Source of the DNA: Colocasia esculenta
Lineage: Eukaryota; Streptophyta; Magnoliopsida; Alismatales; Araceae
Assembly (NCBI GenBank): GCA_014218235.1
Contig: CM024755.1
Location: forward strand, 166,277,941 to 166,341,940
Direction: 5' to 3'
Length of the DNA stretch: 64,000 nt
The notes beneath the pieces were generated by a model. That model was not told where the DNA came from. It searched no databases and was given only the letters and a program-made list of their open reading frames with translations. Positions 41,786 to 52,136 of the stretch are shown one piece after another. Position 1 is the stretch's first letter. Each line of letters begins with the position of its first letter. The translations under genes and the position numbers were made by a program.

Positions 41786-42575
41786 TTCCCCCACAAACTC
41801 AAGGTTTGATAATGGGGAATAAACAAAAGAGGATAAACATATCATGCTTTCAGTAAAAGGTATCTTTCGAGTTTAAACCTTCACCTAAGTATTTTTATCA
41901 TTTACCCTCACAGAAACAAAGTGAATTAAATCTTGAACTTGATTCTTTGAAGTGAGGATTACTTGTCAAAAAATAACATGATATAAGGCATTTAATAGAA
42001 ATTTATAAACTTGGCACTTTAAAGGCCATGCGCCCTATCCTGTATCATAAGTACTTTCAGGAACAACCCTATTCCCTTAACTGCGGCCTCACAGTAGTAC
42101 TCACTTAGGTGGACTTCTCCAAGGATATACTGCTAATATTCTGCCTTACTAGGCTTGAACACATTTAAAGTAATAAAACTCTTCCTATACAGCAGTATCA
42201 GACACTTGGTCAGGATATCAGGGGATAGACACAAATACAATGTATCAAAGTAGTAAGTGCCTCCATATTCTCTCAACAGATTGTTGTTACCACATTGAAC
42301 CTCCTTTGTGGGATCTCCACTTAGATAGGTTGGGTTGCCTCTACAGGAAAATAAATGATGGGTTTCAGTCCCATCCCCAACCTGAAATTTTGGACTTTCT
42401 TTTTATCAAGTCCTTTAGTCAGAGGATCAGCTAAATTGTCATTAGTACCAATAAAATCTACAACGATCACTCTCTAAGACACTAAATCCCTTACAAATCT
42501 CAATCTAATTTGGATGTGTCTCCTTTCTTTTTGGTTGTACTTTGAACTCTTGACCTTTGCAATTGTGGTCATGTT

Positions 42576-42930
42576 TAGGGTTGTTCATAATATGGTTCAA
42601 CCCGAAAAATCGAACCGAATCGGCTAATTCGGTTCAGTTCGGTTCGGTTCGAGAAGTGCCACGGTTCAGTTCGATTTTACACAGTGAAACCGAATGAACC
42701 GAAAATATAATAAATATATTTTAATAATAAATATAACATAAAATCGCGCCTAGTCCAGTGGCTAGGCGCGCTTCTTCCTTTGGGGCGGTCCTGGGTTCGA
42801 AACCCATGACCGCCCCGCACGTGTATATTAAGCTTTTTTTTTCGGTTCGGTTTGAATAAAATTTCGGTACGGTTCGGTTTTCTCTAAAAAAAGGTCTAAA
42901 CCGGACCGAACCGAACCGTGAACAGCCCTA
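42576..42930. mobile_element. hAT-type MITE (355 bp) inside E3
   Basis: Terminal inverted repeats TAGGGTTGTTCA (left) and, inverted, TAGGGCTGTTCA (right), each followed by GGTTCGGTT-type repeats. An exact 8-bp target duplication GTCATGTT (42568-42575 and 42931-42938) is the hAT signature. No transposase. The centre holds a tRNA-like segment, listed separately. Confidence 0.9.
42746..42817 (+). other. tRNA-like box A/box B segment inside the MITE
   Basis: Box A-like TAGTCCAGTGG (42751-42761) and box B-like GGTTCGAAACC (42794-42804), spaced as in RNA polymerase III type 2 promoters. Two perfect hairpins: GCGCCTAG/CTAGGCGC (42746-42753, 42762-42769) and GGGGCGGTC/GACCGCCCC (42782-42790, 42808-42816). 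The arms do not form a cloverleaf acceptor stem, so it is not a tRNA gene. Confidence 0.6.
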
Positions 42931-43365
42931 GTCATGTTATCACAATGCAGGAGCAGGCTTACTCATTAGAGGAAGTTCTGAAAGAAGACCCCTAATCCAC
43001 TCAGCCTCCAAACCAGAGGTATCCAAAGCACACAACTCAGCCTCAAAAGTAGACTGAGATAAAATGGTCTGTTTAGAAGACCTCCAGGTGACTACACCAC
43101 CTACCAGAGTAAAAACATACCCTGAAACATCATTACTCCCTGAGTTTTTAGCTATCCAGCTTACATCACTAAATCATTCCAAGACAGTAGGGAATCTCCC
43201 AAAATGCAAGTCTAGGATAATAGTACCTTTTAGATACCTCAAAACCCTATCAAGCCCATATCAATGAGTTTGGTCAGAACAGCTTGTGAATCTACTAAGT
43301 TTAGTCACTGCATATGAAATGTCAGGCCTGGTACAATTAGCTAGATACATCAAGCTTCCTATAAC

Positions 43366-44784
43366 CTAAGAGTATCGTAACTGAGACACAGGAATACCAC
43401 TCTTATTCTTGCAGAAGATTCTAGAAGGATCATAAGGTGTACAGACTGACTTGCAATTTTCATAGCCAAATTTCTCTAAAATTTTCTCAACATAGTGAGT
43501 TTGAGAAATTGCTATTCCTTCAGATGATCTAGTAAGAGTCAGCCCGAGAATTACATTTGCCTCATCCATGTCTTTCATTTCAAAACTATTGTTTAAGAAT
43601 GACTTAGTCTCATTTACTATTCGCAAAGTGTTGCCAAACAGCAAGATATCATCTACATACAGGCAAAGAATTATACATTCATCACCCTTAACTTTGTAAT
43701 AAACACATTTATCGAACTCATTGACCATAAAGCCAAAAGATATGATAGTCATATCAAATTTTTGGTGCCACTGTTTAGGTGCTTGTTTCAAACCATACAG
43801 AGACTTTATAAGTCTACAAACTTTCTTTTCACTACCTGGAGCCACAAATCCTTCAGGCTGATCCATATAAATCTCTTCATCAAGATCACCATTAAAAAAT
43901 GTAGTCTTGACATCCATCTGATGGACTTTCAGATTATATATGGAGGCCAATACTATAAGCACTCGGATTGTGGTCATCCTAGTGACAGGGGAATAAGTAT
44001 CAAAATAATTTATTCCCTCTAATTGTTTGAAACCCTTGGCAACAAGCCTGGCTTTATACTTTTCAATGGTTCCATCAGGTTTAAGCTTCTTCTTGAAGAC
44101 CCATTTGCATTCAATGGTCTTTGAACTAGGAGGAGGATCTACTAACTCCCAAGTACCATTAGCAAGAATGGAGTCCATCTCACTCTTAATGGCATCCTTC
44201 CAATGCCTTGCTTCAGATGAAGCCATGGCATCTCGGAAGGTTGGGGGGTCACCAGTGATCTGGTAAGTGACAAACTCACTTCCAAAATCCTTAGCAACCT
44301 TTTGTCTTTTACTTCTCTTTGGTTCAACTTCTTCTTGATCACTAGAATCAAAAGAAAGTCTAGATGCATCACCCCCCACATTTGTCATTCTTTCCACATG
44401 TTTTGGAATAGAATCAGATGTAGAGGCTACAGTCTCAGAAGACAGATGTTGAGGTAAACCAGTCTTCATGGGAAAAACATTTTCGAAGAACGTAGCATCA
44501 TGAAGCTCGACTATGGTGTTAACATCTATGCCAGGAATTTCTAATTTGACAACCAGAAACCTATATGCATAGCTATTTTTAGCATAGCCTAGGAAAACAA
44601 CGTCTGCTGTCTTAGGTCCCAATTTCTTTCTCTTATGCTCAGGGACAAGTACCTTTGCCCCCCACACTTCAAGAAATTTCAAACTAGGTTTCCTATTTCT
44701 CCAAAGTTCAATTGGACTGCTACCTTTATGTTTTAGGGGAACATGATTCAGAATAAGACAAGCTGTATTCAATGCTTCCCCCAC
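43366..44784 (-). CDS. E3 reverse transcriptase and integrase C-terminus
   Basis: Open frame of 472 codons. Integrase C-terminal region (LNTACLILNHVPLKHKGSSP, VWGAKVLVPEH, VFLGYAKNSYAYRF), then Copia RVT_2: WELVDPPPSSKTIECKWVFK, ARLVAKGFKQLEG, HQMDVKTTFFNGDL, SLYGLKQAPKQWHQKF and catalytic LYVDDILLFG, all intact. Ends with TAG just before the RNase H region. Confidence 0.85.
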   Translation of the reverse strand: MGEALNTACLILNHVPLKHKGSSPIELWRNRKPSLKFLEVWGAKVLVPEHKRKKLGPKTADVVFLGYAKNSYAYRFLVVKLEIPGIDVNTIVELHDATFFENVFPMKTGLPQHLSSETVASTSDSIPKHVERMTNVGGDASRLSFDSSDQEEVEPKRSKRQKVAKDFGSEFVTYQITGDPPTFRDAMASSEARHWKDAIKSEMDSILANGTWELVDPPPSSKTIECKWVFKKKLKPDGTIEKYKARLVAKGFKQLEGINYFDTYSPVTRMTTIRVLIVLASIYNLKVHQMDVKTTFFNGDLDEEIYMDQPEGFVAPGSEKKVCRLIKSLYGLKQAPKQWHQKFDMTIISFGFMVNEFDKCVYYKVKGDECIILCLYVDDILLFGNTLRIVNETKSFLNNSFEMKDMDEANVILGLTLTRSSEGIAISQTHYVEKILEKFGYENCKSVCTPYDPSRIFCKNKSGIPVSQLRYS

Positions 44785-45763
44785 ATATACTTAGGTAGTC
44801 CCGAACTCTGCAGAAGAGAGTTGACCATGTCAATGAATACACAGTTCTTCCTTTCTGCTATCCCATTAGATTGTGGAGAGTATGGGGCAGTTGTTTCATG
44901 AACAATGCCATGTTCTTGGCAAAATTCCACAAATAAACTAGAGGTATACTCTCCCCCTCTATTAGACCTCAACCTCTTAAGAACCGACAAGTTTGTGTTT
45001 CGGCTTCCTTCTTAAAGATGATAAACTTTTGTAAAGCCTCATCTTTAGACTTGAGCAGATACACATAACAGTATCTACTACAGTAATCTATAAAGATAAT
45101 AAAATACTTCTTATGATCCCTAGTTAGCACGCCATTAAACTCACATATATCTGAATGCACCAGATCCAGAATCTCTGAATCTCTAACTACAGAATGAAAT
45201 TGTTTTTTAGGTAGTTTGGCCTGTACACAGATATCACATTTTTTTGTTTTATCAATAGCATGCTCAGGAATCAATTTCAAGTTCATCATGCGTTTCAAGG
45301 AATTGAAATTAAGATGACCTAAATGTCCATGGCATAAATTAGATGAATCTGAAACATTATAAGCAACAAGAACAGAAACAGAACTAGAAGTAATATCATC
45401 TAATTTACTGTTTAACACATGATCCACATAAATTTTAAACGATCCATTAGAAAGATAGCCTTTACCAATAAAAGACTTCAAATAAAGTATCATAACTTTA
45501 TTACATTTAAAGCTGAGTTCATAACCCTCTCTCACTAAAACAGAACCAAATAAATTGTTCCTTCTAACATCAGGAATATGGTGCACTAGGGAAAGAGAAA
45601 GAACACGTCTTGAAGAAAACTTCAGATCTACTCGTCCAACTCCAAGCACCCTAGCAGTGCTCCCATTCCCCATCGTTACAGAACGATCATGGGTGGCCTG
45701 ATAAGACACAAAGTTAGACCTATCAGAACATAAATTTACATTGGCCCAGTGTCTACCAACCAT
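44769..45763 (-). pseudogene. E3 GAG-pre-integrase and integrase core
   Basis: Two frames joined by a shift near 44985. Zinc-binding region CHGHLGHLNFNSLKRMM...CDICVQAKLPKKQF; core with LDLVHSDICEF (first Asp), SNRGGEYTS (second acidic position is Asn instead of Asp), and SPQSNGIAERKNCVF (Glu). Another frame shift near 45745 separates it from the protease. Confidence 0.82.
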
Positions 45764-46707
45764 TCATTTGGTTTATAGATAGTAAATAGTTGAGGATTAA
45801 GAGTAACATACTCATCACCAGAAGAAGGTCCACTAGTCACAACATTGACATGGGCTGGATTTTGATTGGTCTGTTGGGTCTTGTTCAGTAACTTCTCTTT
45901 CCTTTCAGGACAGTCGTTGCGCATATGACCCTTCTAACCACAGGTCCAGCACTCTCCAAGTACCTTCTTCTTCTTTATCTTTCCTTTGGGTTTCAACTGT
46001 GAAGTGGAATCAACTTTGATTTTGTCTTTAGATTCTTTCCCCTTATGCCTCAATACTAGGTTTGCACTTGCATCAACAGGCATACAAGGCTTCTCCTTTC
46101 TATGCTCCTCTTCTATAGCAATAGCCCTCATCAGATCATCAAGAGAAATAGTCTCCTTACGGTGTTTAAGGGACATCCCAAAATCCTCCCAAGATCTAGG
46201 CAATTTCTTTATGATACACATGATTTGGAGCTTTTCAGACATTTTCATATCTGCCTCAGCTAGACCTTGGAGCATAAGAAGAAGTTCATGTGCCTGCTCC
46301 CCCACAGGTTTATTTTCAACCATTTGGAACTTGAGAAACTTGCCCACAGAGTATTTTTCCAGACCTTGGTCCTCGGTGTTATACTTGCGGTCAAGTTCAT
46401 CCCAAAGTGCTTTAGTGGTTTTGAAGGTGGAGGAACTGTAAACATCAAAGAGGACATTGGATAGTGCAGTGAGTATACACCCATGCCTTAACCTGTCCTT
46501 TTCCTTCCACTCTTCAACCTTCTTAGCACTATCAGGATCTTTCTCATCCAAAACAGGGGGATCCAATTCAATCAATGAGATTAGACCGACCATGGTGAAC
46601 CAGATTTTCATGCGTTGTTGCCAATTCTTGAAGTGCTGCCCGGAAACCTTTTCGGGCATCCCAGACAGGTCCACCCTCGTTCTAAAACCCACTGAAGAAG
46701 TTGCCAT
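45736..46707 (-). pseudogene. E3 gag and protease
   Basis: ATG at 46707, 22 bp inside the 5' LTR end (MATSSVGFRTRVDLSG). UBN2-type Copia Gag (LWDELDRKYNTEDQGLEKY, KFLKFQMVENKPVGEQ, IKKLPRSWEDF), then a zinc knuckle C-x2-C-x4-H-x4-C interrupted by TAG (about 45934-45936), then, in the same frame, the protease start EWLVDTG. No good PBS is visible between LTR and ATG. Confidence 0.82.
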
Positions 46708-46728
46708 GAATGATATCTTCTCTAAGAC

Positions 46729-47706
46729 TATTGTAAAAATAACGTGGAGTATGGCACAATCATGGCAAAAATCAGATACACACATATGCATGTAGAACCA
46801 TAGCAAATAGGTATATGAAAATACCAAATAACAACAACTAAAAAGAAAAATGCATGAGACGGATTGCAGTAATGAAGATGCTTAAATAAGGCAGAAATGT
46901 ATGCAGTAGAAGTGCCTCTAAGGAGACTCCCCTTAGAGAAGATATCGCCCCCACAGGAGTAGTGCGCCAGGTAAGATGATCTCCTCCCAGGATACGACTA
47001 CCACCACGAAATTAAGAATCGCACTTATCCTAATTTAGTTAACAATGCTACACTAAACCTAATCCCCGTCTTAGTAAATGGAAATCGAAAGCAGAGAACA
47101 TGCACCAGTCACCGGTGGAAGACGACGCAACGGCGAAGGCCAGAGGCGCTGTCGGCGATGCCTAAGCGGAGCAGTGCAGTCGCCGGAAGGGAACAGGAGA
47201 GTGAGCAAGCGGACGACGAGCGGTTCCTCTGCAAGAGTCAAAAAGACGCTTTCTGTGTCGAGTAACTGTGATTAGGAAATCTAATCACTATATCAAGCAC
47301 CTAACACCAGCGCAGATTAAAACAATGGGCCGGTTCAAAGAACGGACCCAAAACAGCTCCAATCTCCCAAAGAAAGGCCCAAAATGCAAAAAGATGCAGT
47401 AAAAAGGTGCCAAGTCAAGCCGGCTGGACCGCATCATCACACGCGCATGCGCACCCGCCCAGCTCAGCCCGGCCCGGCGGCGCGCGTGTGATATGGTCTA
47501 GCATAACCCCACCATTGTCTATAAGACATAGTCTCATGGACTCTGGGGGTTATGAAGCCCTTAACTCCTTAGGGGTATCCCATGTGGGACTAAAGACCCC
47601 ACACATAAGGACAACATAACACAACTTTTGAGGTATCTTTTACTTTATCAACCTTGAGTTTTACCTTTCTTTTATATTGCCCCTTTTACACCCTTTATAT
47701 CCAACA
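46729..47706 (-). repeat. E3 5' LTR
   Basis: 978 bp, matches 40810-41785; followed by the TSD CATTA at 47707-47711. Confidence 0.9.
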
Positions 47707-47711
47707 CATTA

Positions 47712-48384
47712 CTCTTCTCGACTTTTGCCCTTTTGGGCAAAACATAAACACTTAGGGATTTTTTGCTCTGCTCAGTGCACACAGTCTTCTCTCTCGCTCC
47801 CCATGCACACTGGTTCTTCTCGTCCGCTGTTGAGCGCACACGTCTTGAGGTTTTCTTTTGAGGTAATCAGAGGTTGAGTCTGCAGACAGTCTTCGTCTTG
47901 GAGTGCAATGTTGACGGCGGAAATAAAACGTCGGTAACCATGAAGATAGTCGATTGCACGACAATATATACTGCACATGGTGAAGAGTTGCATGTCAGTG
48001 ACAAGCCAATAGGACAGTGACCGTACAGTAAGTCAAAAGCCCACAGTCATGAAGATGAAGTCTTGATGATAGAGTAGCCTACACTCGGGCGTCAAAATGC
48101 CAAGGCACTGAGAGAATCGACGGCAAAACATGTCTTGCATTAGATGAGCATGAAACTCTGAACCAGCGCCAGACCATACCCTATGTCGGATCAATATGAA
48201 GAGTTGAACTGACGATAGACCACTATGGCACCGGATCAACATGAAGAGTTGAACCAGCGCCATACCACTCTGGCACCAGATCAGCATGAAGAGCTGAACC
48301 GGTGCCAGCCCACTAGTGTCGTATCAGGATGAAGACTTGATTTGGTGCCAAAAAGGTCTGTGCACCAGATCATCTACTTGTGTC
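47712..48384. other. Flank between E3 and E4
   Basis: No coding sequence supported. The right half is a 45-bp tandem array, listed separately. The left part (47712-48040) is unique-looking. Confidence 0.5.
48143..48372. repeat. 45-bp tandem array, 5 copies
   Basis: The unit starts GATCAACATGAAGAGTTGAA and ends CTGGCACCA, with about 5 diverged copies. One unit forms CTGGCACC...GGTGCCAG (8-bp perfect arms, about 48269-48307). The array ends 12 bp before the E4 LTR. Confidence 0.75.
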
Positions 48385-50315
48385 TGATGATCAGTCCATC
48401 CCCATATAACTTTATTTAATTATACACAATTTTGGTGATTAACAAAACTCTAACAATTATTTTCTAACAAGCTTTTATAAAGCTCAGTTACAGGAAATAA
48501 AACAAGCCAAATCTATAAGTAATTCTTACACTGTTTCATTTAAAGTTCATAGCATGTATTTTCTCTAAGTCCACATCGATTTCTTTAGAGATACAACGAT
48601 TCGGTCATCGATTTCACATGAAACAGCGATTTGAATTCACATCAGTTTCTTAAGAGATATAACGATTTCTTAAGTGAATGAACGATTCTATCGCTACAAC
48701 GATTTCATCGTATAACGATTTGATAAGTTTCACAACAATTTGTTAAGAAAAATAACGATTTGGTTCTCATAACGATTTCAGTCTCACAACGATTCATTAA
48801 GTAAAATAATGATTTCGGTCTCACAATGATTTGTTAAGTGAAACAACGATTTCGGTCTCACAACGATTCGTTAAGTGAAACAACGATTTCGGTCTCACAA
48901 TGATTCGTAAAGTGTAACAACGATTTCCATCTCATAACGATTCGATAAGTTACACAATTTGGTCGTCGTAACGATTTGCGTATGTTTGAACAATGATTTG
49001 CTCAAACAACGATTTGTTCATGTTTGTATAACGATTTGCAAATATTTGTACAACGATTTGCTCATAACGAATTGCTTGTATCTGCACAACGATTTGATTT
49101 AACATCGATTTGATTCTACTTATATAACGACTTGTTCACACAACGATTTTATAAGTAGAACAACGACTTCATGGATTACATCGATTTCATACATGGTATT
49201 CAAATATATTTTCAAATATTGTGAAAGTCAAAGTCTTCCCGCGCACATCTCTAGTATCCTTGCATTTATTATGACTGTACACATCATCTGCACGTTGCCT
49301 TCTATTCCTATATTTATATAGGAAACACTTTTCAGAATAGTTGTATGGCATTTCCAGTATGGTCTATATTTTCTAACGTTGACTGACAAGTATGGAGACA
49401 GTCAAGCTGTCTATGCTTTAGCATTTATTGTATGCAGGTTTCTGCCAGTACCATGCTATACAACGTTGGACAAATAGAAGCTAAGGATATCAAGATGAAT
49501 CTTCTCTTTGCGTGCATGGCTAGTCCAGGGCATTTAATGACTGCAATCCTATTTGTCGCACACGATGGACCATGCAGTCTAACGAGCATCAACATAGAGA
49601 CAACGGCCAGTTCAACGACTATATTTTCAAGAGAAGATATATAGAAGACTTGAGTCTCCATGAAGAATAACTTTTTGCACCTTAGAACCTTCAAAGAAAA
49701 ATCTTCAGCAACAAAAGAAGAGACTCTTGCTTCACTCCATCCACGTTTTAGCTCTTTGCTCTCAAGCCTTCATTGTTTGGATTTTCTGTGAGCCTGTTGG
49801 TCTGAGAGATTGTTGTAGTGATTATATTTCTCTCTCAGACATTGTCTCAAATCAAGCATTTGTTGTAAGCTTGGTCTAGGGGCCTTTCGCTTCTTTCACA
49901 TTTATTGTAAAGTTCCTCTTCGGGCTGTGAAGAGAAGACCTGTTGAAAACAGGTGGTGAGTATTTCCTTCAGTAAGGAAGGAAGACCTATGTATCAGGGT
50001 GGTTGTATACCTCTTCGGGGTTAGAAGAGAAGGTCAACTGTGGCTGGATGTGTAAGGGTCCTTGAAGGGGACTATACCCTTGGTTAGTGTAATCCCAAGT
50101 TGTTGCTTGGGGACTGGATGTAGGACTCCTTGGGATAGGAGGTCCGAACCAGGATAAAATCTTCTGTGTTTGTGTGTTTGTTGTCTTGAGTAACACTAAC
50201 ACTAACCAACGTTTCTAGTGATCTTCTATTAAGCATTTTTGTGGACAGGGTTAAATCAAAAAGAATTTTTAGAATCCCATTCACCCCCCCCTCTGGGCTT
50301 GCTAGATGGGCAACA
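48385..50315 (+). repeat. E4 5' LTR (1931 bp)
   Basis: Start TGATGATCAG set by comparison with E5's LTR, which follows a PPT; ends GGGCAACA two bases before the PBS. Includes about 30 copies of AACGATTT-like octamers at 48570-49190. Confidence 0.82.
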
Positions 50316-50317
50316 AG

Positions 50318-50330
50318 TGGTATCAGAGCC
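50318..50330 (+). other. E4 primer-binding site
   Basis: TGGTATCAGAGCC, the classic initiator-tRNA-Met complement of plant Copia elements. Confidence 0.9.
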
Positions 50331-50391
50331 AAGTCTCTTCGACAAAGAGGATCTTACGATCTGAAGAGCAAAGATAAATTGCAGCTCAAGA

Positions 50392-52136
50392 GTATGCAGA
50401 AGGCCAGTCAGTTAACAGACTACCTTTGTTCGATGGTGAAGATTACAACTATTAGAAGACCAGAATGGAGTACTTCCTTCAAGGTCTCGATTTTCAAATC
50501 TGGTCAATCATAGAAGAAGGAGATCTTCTAGTTACCAATGAGAAAGACAAATGGACGGATGAGGATAAGAAGAAGATCTCACTCAACTGCAAAGCTAAGA
50601 GTATACTGTGCTGTGCTCTCAGTAAGAAAGAGTTCAATAGAATCTCAGCTTGCAAATCTGCAATGGAAATGTGGGAGAAGCTGAGAATCACCTATGAGGG
50701 AACATACAAGGTTAAAGAAACAAGGATAGACATCTTGGTAGCTCAATATGAGCGATTTCAAATGCAGCTAGGAGAATCAATCACACAAATGTACATAGAT
50801 TCACAGACATTACAAATGGTCTGGCTGGTCTTGGAAAGCATTATGAGATGGGAGACATGGTAAGAAAAATTCTGAGATCCCTACCTGCGTCATGGTCTCC
50901 TAAAGTGACAGTCATAAAAGAAGCCAACGACCTAAGGAGAATGTCTCTTGAAAAGCTTATTGGGTCACTAATGGCCCATGAAATAAATATGGAAAGACTT
51001 GGAGAGTCCTCCAGTAGGAAGAAACATAGCAACGCTCTCAAGGCCACTGAAGAGACATCTGATGAAGAATCAGATGGTGATAAAAGCATGGGAAACAATG
51101 AAGATGAGGAAGCATTCCTATCCAGAAGATTACAACGTATATTGGCTAAGAAAAAAGTATAAGTCTGGAAGGAGACATTTCAAGAAAGTAAAAGACTTCA
51201 AGAAACCCGAAGTTAAAGATACAAAGAAGTCTGAACCCATTTGCTACGAATGTAAGAAGCCTGGACACATCAAAGCTGAGTGTCCTAAGCTGAAAAAGAC
51301 TGAGTTCAGAAAGAAGGACAACACAAAGAAATTCAAAAAATATAAGAAGAAAGCCATGGCAGCAGCATGGGACAATGACAACGACTCAGACAGTGAGTCT
51401 AGCTCCAGTGAAGAAGAAGAAGAAAACACCAACCTGGCCTTCATGGCAAACACCGATGACAAGGTAACTTCTAATTCCTCATTCACCTCATGTAATGAGT
51501 CTGATTCTGATAGTTTAGAAGAAGCGTTTAATGAGTTATATAATAAATATAAAGATATATGCAAATTATTAAAAACCACCAAGAAAAGTCATACATACTT
51601 AGAAGTCACCAACTCAGATCTAAAATCTGAAACTGAACAATTAGAAAAACAAATCTCCGAACTGAAAAAGGAGAAATGAATTGCTATGTGAAGATTTAAA
51701 AGTTAAAAATGAACAAATAGTGAATCTGGAAAATTAGGAAACTTTAAATGAACTTAAAAAGGAAATTGACAAACTAACAAAAGATAATGAATATTTATAT
51801 AATACAACTGAAAAATTTACAAATGGTAAATCAACTCTAATACTAAGAGGAGCTAGAAGATCGGGTAGAAAAAGTATGGTTTAGGATATACTCCACCAGA
51901 TAATGAAGAAACAGTAGTCCATCCTAAGATCTATCCAACCCCAAAATTTGTAGTTGAACAAGACACTAAATATAAATCAAATGTTAAGTACATCCCAACT
52001 GAAAAGGTAAGTAAAATATTCTACTGTAGTCATTGTAACAAATTAGGACACACTAAAATAACTTGTCCAACTAAACACCTAAAGATAAGGAAACTAACCA
52101 GCAAGGACCCAAAAGAATTTAGGTACCTAAATCTTA
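50392..52136 (+). pseudogene. E4 gag
   Basis: NRLPLFDGEDYNY then TAG (about 50457) then RMEYFLQGLDFQIW: UBN2-type Gag start. One frame change near 50795 (after ITQMY) and another near 51150. Zinc knuckle CYECKKPGHIKAEC (51241-51283), acidic then coiled-coil segment, stops from 51679 on, and a second knuckle CSHCNKLGHTKITC (52024-52065). No clear start ATG in frame. The 51680-52010 stretch is A-rich and full of stops. Confidence 0.8.

Larger units (their letters stand above)
42321..43365 (-). pseudogene. E3 RNase H region, interrupted by a MITE
   Basis: Continues the RT frame after the stop at 43366: SLMYLANCTRPDISYAV-like, then SQSTFEAELCAL, with further stops. After the MITE gap it resumes with a HIQIRLRFVRDLV and NDNLADPLTKGL motif (Copia RNase H C-terminus), ending at TAA 42321-42323. 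Non-functional. Confidence 0.75.
40810..47706 (-). mobile_element. E3: complete Copia retrotransposon, minus strand
   Basis: LTRs 40810-41785 and 46729-47706 with TGTTG...CAACA ends (the inner LTR's TG is TA). Perfect 5-bp target duplication CATTA at 40805-40809 and 47707-47711. Internal order on the minus strand is gag, protease, integrase, RT, RNase H, i.e. Copia. By eye the LTRs differ at about 8-10% of sites in the first 330 bp, so this is an older insertion than E1. Interrupted by a hAT-type MITE. Non-functional: frameshifts, a TAG in the zinc knuckle and an altered integrase residue. Confidence 0.92.

Noticed and set aside
42746..42817. tRNA gene
   Set aside because: Box A and box B words are present, but the arms pair locally into two hairpins and no acceptor stem or anticodon arm forms.
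46708..46731. A primer-binding site for E3
   Set aside because: The sequence after the 5' LTR does not start with a TGG-type tRNA complement, so I did not annotate one.
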